From Treponema sp. (GTDB taxonomy: Bacteria > Spirochaetota > Spirochaetia > Treponematales > Breznakiellaceae), in NCBI GenBank assembly GCA_031268125.1, contig JAIRXT010000242.1, positions 1 through 7,075 on the forward strand: a stretch of 7,075 bases of DNA, written 5' to 3'. The notes under the pieces are model-generated. The model was not told the origin of the DNA. It saw nothing but the letters and a program-made list of their open reading frames with translations, and did not search any database. This document shows positions 1 through 5,921 of the stretch, in pieces. The first letter of the stretch is position 1, and the number at the start of each line of letters is the position of its first letter. A program made the position numbers and the translations under genes.

Positions 1-1608
1 TGGGGCGGTGTCGAATTTGACAAATGGTTTGGCTTTGCCGGGCTCGTTCGTGATGATTATTTGCCTACTCTGGGTTTTGCCACCCGCCTTGGCAGCCTCT
101 ACACGGGCTTCTACTACAATGGGAACATCGCCAGGGTAGAAGACTGGGGGAAAGGTGAAAATACCTATGTATCGATTGACGGCGCCACCGGTGTAAAAAA
201 TGGCGAGAATACGTATTATTATGTAAACCGCAAAAGGATCGAAAGTACCAACAACTTCTTCGCCCTCTTTGGAATTGGGAGTATGGGTTTCCGCCTTGGT
301 ATTGAGGAGAACCTGGATAGCCGGGATGCCCCCGATAGTGGTTACAAATATAACGTTACCAAACCGGCGGCAGGCGGTACAACATACTCCCCGGATCCGT
401 CGGGGAGTAGGATCTATGACTCCTACACTCAAATTCGCGGCAGCATTACCCCCTCCCTGGACTGGGGCATGAATCTGAACCTGGGGGGCCGGGAACTAAG
501 CCCCTATGCCTCCTTCGGCCTGGAGATCGGCCGGGACAGGCAGGAATCGGTATACAATTCAGGTTATACAACGAATGCCGCCGGCCAGCTTACTACTGCA
601 AAGACTTCTGTCGGGACTATCACCGATTTTGATAACAACTACAACAACCGTAATGCCCGCGATTATGTCGCCCCCAAATTCGGCCTGGGAGCGGATCTGG
701 CCCTCTCCGATACCGGCACGTTGAAGATAAGCGCCGGCCTGGGTTACGATTTGGAGATCCGCTCCTACTCTACCGGCTACGATTTCTTTGGTAACAGCGG
801 AAAGGCAAAGGGAGGAGTCAAGGCGGAAGATAATAGGCTGGGCTTACGGAATGATTTAAATGCTTCTGCTGTTATTGGTACTGGTGGTAGTAACTTGGTG
901 CCTAGCGGCAGCGACCCGATTATCCAGGTGCAAGATGGTACTACTACGACCGCCTATACCTCCCTTATCTTTGGGGAACAGAGCTACTCGTCCAATACGA
1001 TCAGCCCTTCCTTTACCCTGGAAGGAGAACTGGGGAATCTGAAGCTGGGCTTTGGGGCCCGGCTCCCCCTGAGCTTTATCTCCGGAAAGAACGGCGAGTC
1101 GCGTGAAGAGTATTTTTACACGACAAACGGTACGAACAGCCTGACGGTTACCCGCACCCAAAACGATCCCGGCAGTAAAGAGTTTCGTTTCGAGTTGTAT
1201 CCGGAGCTGGATCTGGGGGCCAGTTACGCCCTCGTTCCCAGCCGTTTCAGCATCAACGCCGGGCTGAATCTGTATCTTCCCTCGCTGCGCTACCAGAAAA
1301 ACTCCTGGTCCGGCAATGGCAACGATGGCATTTCCACGACCAGTGTTTCCGGGACCGGAAGCTATGCCGGCGCCACCCTCGGTTCATTGGGTCTGCCCGC
1401 CGATAATACACCGGCTCCATATCCCAGTACCTGGGAGGGTGAAGACAAACGTACCAGTTGGGGATCATTTGGGGCGCAGGCAACCGCAGGCTTTACGTTC
1501 AACTTCACCGAAAATTATGCCCTGGATTTGGCGGCTACCGGCGGTGGTACGAGAGGAAAAGGAGTTAACCTTACCAACGTGGATGTTATCTTTAGTGTCA
1601 AATTCTAG
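1..1608 (+). CDS. Outer-membrane beta-barrel protein, 3' part (5' end outside window)
   Basis: The reading frame is open from base 1, so the TTG at position 61 is an internal leucine codon and the true start lies before the window. 535 residues are visible, ending at TAG 1606-1608. The sequence has many amphipathic, glycine- and aromatic-rich stretches of 8-12 residues, separated by polar Asn/Gly/Ser/Thr-rich loops. Clear strand-like runs include SPYASFGLEIG, FGLGADLALS, LKISAGLGYDLEI, LKLGFGARLPLSF and FSINAGLNLYLP. The last residues, VDVIFSVKF, end in phenylalanine with alternating hydrophobic positions, the usual signal for insertion by the BAM complex. It therefore probably sits in the outer membrane as a porin, transporter or adhesin-like barrel. 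Several loops are low in complexity, as expected for exposed, variable surface loops. I do not recognise a specific family. FadL-like or treponemal porin-type barrels are possible, but substrate and function are unknown. Confidence 0.75.
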   Translation, partial: WGGVEFDKWFGFAGLVRDDYLPTLGFATRLGSLYTGFYYNGNIARVEDWGKGENTYVSIDGATGVKNGENTYYYVNRKRIESTNNFFALFGIGSMGFRLGIEENLDSRDAPDSGYKYNVTKPAAGGTTYSPDPSGSRIYDSYTQIRGSITPSLDWGMNLNLGGRELSPYASFGLEIGRDRQESVYNSGYTTNAAGQLTTAKTSVGTITDFDNNYNNRNARDYVAPKFGLGADLALSDTGTLKISAGLGYDLEIRSYSTGYDFFGNSGKAKGGVKAEDNRLGLRNDLNASAVIGTGGSNLVPSGSDPIIQVQDGTTTTAYTSLIFGEQSYSSNTISPSFTLEGELGNLKLGFGARLPLSFISGKNGESREEYFYTTNGTNSLTVTRTQNDPGSKEFRFELYPELDLGASYALVPSRFSINAGLNLYLPSLRYQKNSWSGNGNDGISTTSVSGTGSYAGATLGSLGLPADNTPAPYPSTWEGEDKRTSWGSFGAQATAGFTFNFTENYALDLAATGGGTRGKGVNLTNVDVIFSVKF

Positions 1609-1642
1609 TACTCTGCCGCTTTGCGGGTAAGATGTATGGACA

Positions 1643-1671
1643 GGCTGAAAAGCGCACGGCGCTTTTCAGCC
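1643..1671. repeat. Perfect hairpin, 13-bp stem (hairpin 1)
   Basis: The arm GGCTGAAAAGCGC at 1643-1655 pairs perfectly with 1659-1671 around a 3-base loop (ACG). It lies 34 bases after the stop of the outer-membrane protein gene. No T tract follows on either strand. The inner part is A4-GCGC-loop-GCGC-T4, so a shorter terminator-like form ending in TTTT is possible on both strands. It may end the barrel-protein transcript or act as a 3' stabiliser; the sequence does not decide between these. Confidence 0.7.
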
Positions 1672-1693
1672 GCTCCAAAAAAAAACTGACTAG

Positions 1694-1725
1694 AGTTGTT
1701 CGATAACTAAGGTTATCGAACAACT
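1694..1725. repeat. Perfect hairpin, 14-bp stem (hairpin 2)
   Basis: The arm AGTTGTTCGATAAC at 1694-1707 pairs with 1712-1725 around a 4-base loop. The stem is AT-rich. On the minus strand a run of nine T residues follows about nine bases after the stem, too far for an ideal intrinsic terminator. It could be a back-up terminator for the EF-G2 gene or a member of a dispersed palindromic repeat family. Confidence 0.65.
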
Positions 1726-1732
1726 TCCTTAA

Positions 1733-1760
1733 AAAAACTGCAAAAGGCTAAGCCTTTTGC
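1733..1760 (-). terminator. Intrinsic terminator of the EF-G2 gene (hairpin 3)
   Basis: Read on the minus strand, GCAAAAGGC (1760-1752) pairs with GCCTTTTGC (1748-1740) around a 3-base loop. This is followed by AG and then seven T residues (1737-1731). A compact stem with an immediate T run is the standard rho-independent form. It lies about 35 bases after the EF-G2 stop codon at 1795-1797. On the plus strand the T run is absent, though the stem itself ends in TTTTGC. Confidence 0.7.
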
Positions 1761-1762
1761 GA

Positions 1763-1779
1763 GACTTGTTCAACAAGTC
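1763..1779. repeat. Short hairpin (hairpin 4)
   Basis: GACTTGTT (1763-1770) and AACAAGTC (1772-1779) are perfect inverted repeats around a single C. With a realistic loop the stem is 6 bp. It sits 15 bases downstream of the EF-G2 stop and only two bases from hairpin 3. It shares the TTGTTC core with hairpin 2. Confidence 0.55.
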
Positions 1780-1794
1780 CACTACCGGCGGCCG

Positions 1795-3828
1795 CTATTT
1801 ACTCTCTGCTTTTTTTTCAAAATGGGAAAATTTCATGGTAAACCCCGCCCGGCCCTGGCTTACGTTACGCAGGGATGTCATAAAACCGAACATCTTTGCC
1901 ATAGGGGAGCGGGCCTCCACATGATCGCTGCCGGCCCGGGAATCCATGTTGAGTACCTGGCCGCCCCGGGCGATCATAAGGCTCATTACTTCCCCCACAA
2001 ATTCGTGGGGAGTTGTCAGGTCCACCGCCATAATAGGTTCCAGCAGGAAGGGACCCGCGTTGCGGCAAGCCTCGTCAAAACCCATGCTGGCGCAGGCTTC
2101 AAAGGCAAATTCAGTCCCCGTTAGTTCCGAATATTTCAGGGCCGTCAGCGTTACCCCCACATCAATGCAGGGATAACCCAGCACGATGCCGGAGGCCAGG
2201 GCCCCCCGTATCCCCCGTTCCACCGCTTCGTAGATTGCCGGAGGCACGTCCCGGTTGGGAGCGGCATTGGTGTAGCGGTTCCCCGATCCCCGCTCCAGAC
2301 CTTCCACCTTAAGCGACAGCTCCGCGGCATTTTCCTTTCCTGCGATAACCCGGGAGTACCGTTCAGTCCATTCAAGGGTTTGGGCCACCGATTCCCGGTA
2401 GGTTACCTGGGGGTTTCCTACTTTGGTTTCCAGGCCGTATTCCTTCTGTATCCGGGTTACCAGTACGTCCAGATGCAGTTCCCCCATGCCGGAGATGATA
2501 AGCTGGCCGGTTTCCTCGCTTTCCTTGGTGGTAAACGTGGGGTCTTCCCGGGAAAGCAGGGCCAGAGCTTCGTTGAGCCGGTCCCGGTCGGAAAGGTTTC
2601 TGGGTTCCACGGAGACCGAAATGACCGGCTCCGGAAACAGCATCTTTTCCAGGACCACCGGCCAGCCTTCACTGCCGATGCTGTCCCCGGTTTGGGCCAG
2701 CTTCATCCCGATAATAACCCCAATATCCCCGGCGGCCAATTCTTCCAGGGGTTCGGATTTATTCGAATGCATCCGTAAAATGCGGTTGGCCCGTTCCCGT
2801 TTCCGTTTTCCCACGTTAAAGACCACCGTACCCGGCTTTATGACCCCGGAATACATTCTGACATAACACAGGCTTCCCGCCTCCCGGTCGTTCTGGATCT
2901 TAAACACCAGGCCCAGGGGGGCGGCGCCGGGGTTACAGGGGATTGGGATATCCTCCTCTTTTTTCAAATGATGTCCCAACGCGGGAACCACCTCATCCGG
3001 GGCGGGAAGGTAATAGACCACGGCGTCAATCAGAGGCTGGACCCCGATATTCCGGCGGGAAGCCCCCGCCAGTACGGGCAGCAGGGACCGGGAAAGAACC
3101 GCCTTCCGCAGTTCTTTCCGCAGAAGTTCCGTATCAACCGGCCCGCCGCCCAGGTAACGCTCCGTTACCGCATCGGAGACCGAGGAAAGTACGTCAATCA
3201 GCTTGTCCCGCCATTCGGCGGCCAGGGCTTTGCGCCCCGCGTCAACGGGGCTTAGGATAAGCCGTTCCCCTTCGGCAGCGCTGTCCCAGCGGATCTCCTC
3301 CATCGTGATAAGATCGATAACCCCTTCAAAGGCCCCCTCCCTGCCGATGGGTATTTGAAGGGGGGCGGTGGGGATATTGAACTTTGTCCGGACATCCTCC
3401 AGCACCCGGAAAAAATCGGCCCCCGCCCGGTCCATCTTGTTTATATAGCCGATGCAGGGCACATGGTACCGTTCCGCCTGGCGCCAGACCGTCTCGGTTT
3501 GGGGCTGCACGCCGTGAACCGCGTCGAATATGGCCACCGCTCCGTCCAGTACCCGCAGGGATCGTTCCACCTCGGCAATAAAGTCCACATGACCGGGGGT
3601 GTCAATAATATTAATCTGGTGATCCTTCCACCAGGTGGTGGTGGCGGCGCTTTGGATGGTAATACCCCGTTCCTGTTCCTGTTCCATCCAGTCCATGATG
3701 GCTTCACCGTCATCTACTTCACCAATACGATGACTTTTACCGGTATAATACAGTATCCTTTCGGTAGTCGTGGTTTTTCCCGCATCAATATGGGCCATGA
3801 TGCCGATGTTTCGCATCTTGTTTAACAT
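1795..3828 (-). CDS. fusA2: Elongation factor G, EF-G2 / spirochaete second-copy type
   Basis: 677-residue translation GTPase of the EF-G family, acting on the ribosome in the cytoplasm. The G domain carries the P-loop AHIDAGKTT (12-20), switch I RGITIQSAAT (54-63), DTPGH (76-80, with H80 as the catalytic histidine) and NKMD (130-133). Domain II spans roughly 290-385. Domain III begins near PEPVISVSVEP (400-410). Domain IV spans about 473-600, and domain V includes RGGQVLNMDSR and the conserved FGFMTSLR near the C-terminus. E. coli EF-G is 704 residues; about 680 suits the second spirochaetal EF-G, and the text resembles T. pallidum TP0767 from memory. In Borrelia burgdorferi the corresponding EF-G2 works in ribosome recycling rather than translocation, which makes that role plausible here. 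The domain IV position matching E. coli His583 reads as Ser567 by eye. The start ATG (3828-3826) has no Shine-Dalgarno sequence; an in-frame ATG four codons later also lacks one. It is transcribed divergently from the NDK-like gene. The family call is very secure; the subfamily is probable. Confidence 0.95.
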   Translation of the reverse strand: MLNKMRNIGIMAHIDAGKTTTTERILYYTGKSHRIGEVDDGEAIMDWMEQEQERGITIQSAATTTWWKDHQINIIDTPGHVDFIAEVERSLRVLDGAVAIFDAVHGVQPQTETVWRQAERYHVPCIGYINKMDRAGADFFRVLEDVRTKFNIPTAPLQIPIGREGAFEGVIDLITMEEIRWDSAAEGERLILSPVDAGRKALAAEWRDKLIDVLSSVSDAVTERYLGGGPVDTELLRKELRKAVLSRSLLPVLAGASRRNIGVQPLIDAVVYYLPAPDEVVPALGHHLKKEEDIPIPCNPGAAPLGLVFKIQNDREAGSLCYVRMYSGVIKPGTVVFNVGKRKRERANRILRMHSNKSEPLEELAAGDIGVIIGMKLAQTGDSIGSEGWPVVLEKMLFPEPVISVSVEPRNLSDRDRLNEALALLSREDPTFTTKESEETGQLIISGMGELHLDVLVTRIQKEYGLETKVGNPQVTYRESVAQTLEWTERYSRVIAGKENAAELSLKVEGLERGSGNRYTNAAPNRDVPPAIYEAVERGIRGALASGIVLGYPCIDVGVTLTALKYSELTGTEFAFEACASMGFDEACRNAGPFLLEPIMAVDLTTPHEFVGEVMSLMIARGGQVLNMDSRAGSDHVEARSPMAKMFGFMTSLRNVSQGRAGFTMKFSHFEKKAESK

Positions 3829-3836
3829 AATGAATT

Positions 3837-3865
3837 AATATAAAGCTTTAGGCGGGGCGGGGCAA
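3837..3865 (-). promoter_or_regulatory. Candidate sigma70-type promoter for EF-G2, near-leaderless
   Basis: On the minus strand TTGCCC (3865-3860) and TATATT (3842-3837) are separated by exactly 17 bases. They match the -35 consensus at 4 of 6 and the -10 at 5 of 6 positions. Only eight bases separate the -10 box from the EF-G2 ATG at 3828. Transcription would thus begin at or within a base or two of the start codon. The lack of a Shine-Dalgarno sequence before this ATG fits a leaderless message. Confidence 0.45.
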
Positions 3866-3873
3866 GCAAGGGA

Positions 3874-3910
3874 AGCCTGTTGCAGGGCTAACCGGGTTTT
3901 GCAGCAGGCT
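3874..3910. repeat. Imperfect inverted repeat in the divergent promoter region
   Basis: AGCCTGTTGCA (3874-3884) and TGCAGCAGGCT (3900-3910) are inverted repeats of 11 bp with one mismatch, which would be a G-U pair in the plus-strand RNA. The 15-base loop holds a smaller palindrome, AACC-G-GGTT (3890-3898). The element lies between the divergent EF-G2 and NDK-like genes. It could be a regulator-binding site or a hairpin in the leader of the NDK-like transcript. No known operator is recognised. Confidence 0.45.
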
Positions 3911-3931
3911 CTATATCCATCGCTAATTATC

Positions 3932-3935
3932 GGAG
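3932..3935 (+). promoter_or_regulatory. Ribosome binding site of the NDK-like gene
   Basis: GGAG at 3932-3935 is followed by TTTTT and then ATG at 3941, a spacing of five bases. This decides in favour of the ATG start at 3941 over the upstream in-frame TTG at 3899, which lies inside the inverted repeat and would add an unsupported 14-residue extension. Confidence 0.75.
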
Positions 3936-3940
3936 TTTTT

Positions 3941-5119
3941 ATGGATTCACTTTCTTATGTACTGGTAACTCCCTATACCATCGCAAAAAGCCGTACGGGC
4001 GGGGTAATTGCCCGGCTGCTTTCCAGACTGGACCTTGAACTGGTGGGAGCCCAGATGATTGCCCCGGACGAGGGCTTTGTAAAGAATTTCGCCGCTTCCC
4101 TGCGGGGGGAAGTGAAACCTTCGGATGTGTCCCTGCTGGCGGACTATACTGAATCTAACATGGGCCCCTCCGGCGGAAGAAGGCACCGGAGCTTGCTACT
4201 CCTTTTCCAGGGGGAAAACCCCTGCGAAAAACTCACCGGCATCTGCGGCCGCCTGCACCCGGAGCACCGGGACTTTGATTCATTAACGGGGGAAACGATT
4301 CGTGATACCTATGCGGACCTTATCTATGTTCCCGGAAAACCGGGGGATTCCGGCAGGGTTAGTTATTTTGAACCCGCGGTTCTTACCCCCCGGAACCAGA
4401 AATGGGCGGACCGGGATCTGGCCCTGTTTGCGCAGTTCCTCAAGGGCCAGGAAAATATTATCAAGAACATGCAGTACCCGGATCCCGCAAAGATTGAACA
4501 GACCTTGGTGATTATCAAACCCGATAACTGGCAATACGCGTCCAGCCGGCCGGGGACCATTATTGATATGTTCTCCCGTACCGGTTTGAGGATTGTAGGC
4601 ATAAAAGTTCACCGTTTTTCATTGACGGCGGCCCTGGATTTTTACGGTCCCGTGGAAGGGGCCCTGAAGGAAAAACTTGCCCCCATCTTTGGTCAAAAAG
4701 CCCGGGAAATTCTTGAACGGGAATTAAAACTCCGCCTGAACCTGGAAACGGAAAAGAGTCTTACCGGCAGCGTAGGCATCGAATATGCCCAGGATCAGTT
4801 CTACCGGATCATTGATTTTATGTCCGGCAAGCGGCCCGATACCTGCCCGCCCCGGGATCAGGACAGGCCGGGCGGCGTAAAATGTATGATTCTGGTCTAC
4901 GAGGGGATCAACGCGATTAACAAAATACGGGAAGTATTGGGCCCCACGGACCCTCTCAAGGCGCCGGGCGGGACGGTACGCAGGGAATTCGGCAGTAATG
5001 TTATGGTTAATACCGCCCATGCCTCGGACTCCTGCGAAAGTTTTGAACGGGAACGGCGCATCGTAAAGATCGAGGAAAATTCTCTGGAATCCATTATCAG
5101 CGCTTATTTTGAACGTTAA
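3941..5119 (+). CDS. Tandem nucleoside diphosphate kinase-like protein, C-terminal half probably active
   Basis: 392 residues with two NDK-like halves; NDK moves the gamma-phosphate between nucleoside triphosphates and diphosphates through a phosphohistidine. The C-terminal half (about 187-376) keeps the key residues: K193 in IIKPDN, R330, T336 in GPTDP, R347 in GGTVRREFG, N357 and the catalytic H360 in NTAHASDS. These correspond to K12, R88, T94, R105, N115 and H118 of standard NDKs. The spacing from K193 to H360 is 167 residues instead of about 106, so roughly 61 extra residues sit between the first strands and the CMILVYEG strand. The N-terminal half (about 5-150) has the same outline (YVLVTPYTIAKS, LLLLFQGEN, GETIRDTY). 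It has TPY in place of KPD, and no histidine occurs between residues 110 and 223, so it cannot be a normal NDK. No signal peptide is seen, so it is cytoplasmic. It is divergent from EF-G2. The family is fairly sure; the substrate and the role of the first half are unknown. Confidence 0.85.
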   Translation: MDSLSYVLVTPYTIAKSRTGGVIARLLSRLDLELVGAQMIAPDEGFVKNFAASLRGEVKPSDVSLLADYTESNMGPSGGRRHRSLLLLFQGENPCEKLTGICGRLHPEHRDFDSLTGETIRDTYADLIYVPGKPGDSGRVSYFEPAVLTPRNQKWADRDLALFAQFLKGQENIIKNMQYPDPAKIEQTLVIIKPDNWQYASSRPGTIIDMFSRTGLRIVGIKVHRFSLTAALDFYGPVEGALKEKLAPIFGQKAREILERELKLRLNLETEKSLTGSVGIEYAQDQFYRIIDFMSGKRPDTCPPRDQDRPGGVKCMILVYEGINAINKIREVLGPTDPLKAPGGTVRREFGSNVMVNTAHASDSCESFERERRIVKIEENSLESIISAYFER

Positions 5120-5143
5120 GCGTTAAATTATAGATTCCAGGGA

Positions 5144-5171
5144 AGGACGGGCTCTCCCTAGTCCTGGTTTT
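5144..5171 (+). terminator. Possible terminator after the NDK-like gene
   Basis: AGGACGGG (5144-5151) pairs with CCC (5156-5158) and GTCCT (5161-5165) around a CTCT loop, with a 2-base TA bulge. GG and TTTT follow (5166-5171). The stem begins 25 bases after the stop of the NDK-like gene and overlaps the last codons of the convergent FKBP gene. The T run is short, so this is only a moderate candidate. Confidence 0.35.
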
Positions 5172-5865
5172 CCTCCGGTTCCAGGATTTCCAGTAGTTCT
5201 ACCTTGAAGATCAACGGTGTATAGGGGGGGATTATCTGCCCCGTACCGTCTCTGCCGTAGGCAAGCTGGGAAGGTATGTAGAGGGTGTAGACATCCCCCA
5301 CCCCCATCAGGCACAGCCCTTCGCTCCAGCCGGGGATTACCGCGTTAAGAGGGATTTCTTCCGGCTCTCCGCGGGAGTAGCTGGAATCGAAAACCGTTCC
5401 GTCAACAAGAGTCCCCTCGTAATTAACACGGACTACCGACTGGTAATTCGGCTGTTTTCCCCCCCCCGCCGCGGAAAGAACCTCGTACTGCAGGCCGCTT
5501 CCGGTGGTAACAACCCCGCTGCGTTTTCCGTTTTCTTCAAGAAACTGGAGTTCCTGCAGGCGGTTTTCCTCTATCTGTTGCTCCATTACGGCCATATAGC
5601 TTTGCTGGACCAGGGAAATCGCTTCATCCAGGGTTAGGTGGGGATCTCTGCCTTCAACGGCATCACGTAATCCCCGGGAAATGGCGTAGAAATCAAATTC
5701 AAGGCCCGTGCTTTTTAAATCGGAACCGATTATCAAGCCATAGGCATAGCTGCGATCCCACTTTTCCGTGCCGGCCCCTTCATCTATCTCCGCCCGTGCA
5801 AAAAGCGGTGAAACCAGTATAAGGACCCACAGAAGGGCCATACATCTTTTTACAAAATAATTCAT
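5158..5865 (-). CDS. Periplasmic FKBP-type peptidyl-prolyl cis-trans isomerase
   Basis: From the ATG at 5865 the protein has 235 residues. Residues 1-25 are a clear signal peptide: KR near the start, a hydrophobic MALLWVLILVSPLF, and cleavage after FARA. No lipobox cysteine is present, so the mature protein should be soluble in the periplasm. Residues about 35-115 form a helical, Glu/Gln-rich segment like the dimerisation domain of FkpA and Mip. Residues about 122-228 are the FKBP fold, with Y149, F159-D160, V176-I177, W180, Y203 and F220 at the usual pocket positions; the place of FKBP12 Phe46 is Ile171. It should isomerise Xaa-Pro bonds and help fold exported proteins. It follows the hydrolase gene closely on the same strand, so cotranscription is likely. 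The start is uncertain. The 5865 ATG gives the best signal peptide but has no Shine-Dalgarno. A TTG at 5883 has GAGG nine bases upstream. An ATG at 5898 and a TTG at 5901 are also in frame. Confidence 0.9.
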   Translation of the reverse strand: MNYFVKRCMALLWVLILVSPLFARAEIDEGAGTEKWDRSYAYGLIIGSDLKSTGLEFDFYAISRGLRDAVEGRDPHLTLDEAISLVQQSYMAVMEQQIEENRLQELQFLEENGKRSGVVTTGSGLQYEVLSAAGGGKQPNYQSVVRVNYEGTLVDGTVFDSSYSRGEPEEIPLNAVIPGWSEGLCLMGVGDVYTLYIPSQLAYGRDGTGQIIPPYTPLIFKVELLEILEPEENQD

Positions 5866-5921
5866 ATCATAAAGTTTAACCAAAATTATTACCCTCATCA
5901 ATAGTTCTGCGGCCGGGGGAC

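Noticed and set aside
61..1608. TTG at 61 as the start of the outer-membrane protein
   Set aside because: The same frame is open through bases 1-60 with plausible barrel-like sequence, there is no ribosome site before 61, and no signal peptide follows it.
2423..2866. Long plus-strand open frames antisense to the EF-G2 gene, including another at 3355-3825
   Set aside because: They lie wholly within a secure, conserved EF-G reading frame and have no family features or ribosome sites. They are by-products of the GC-rich codon use.
3899..3940. Upstream TTG at 3899 as the start of the NDK-like gene
   Set aside because: It lies inside the inverted repeat and lacks a ribosome site, whereas ATG 3941 has GGAG five bases upstream and leads directly into the first NDK-like strand.
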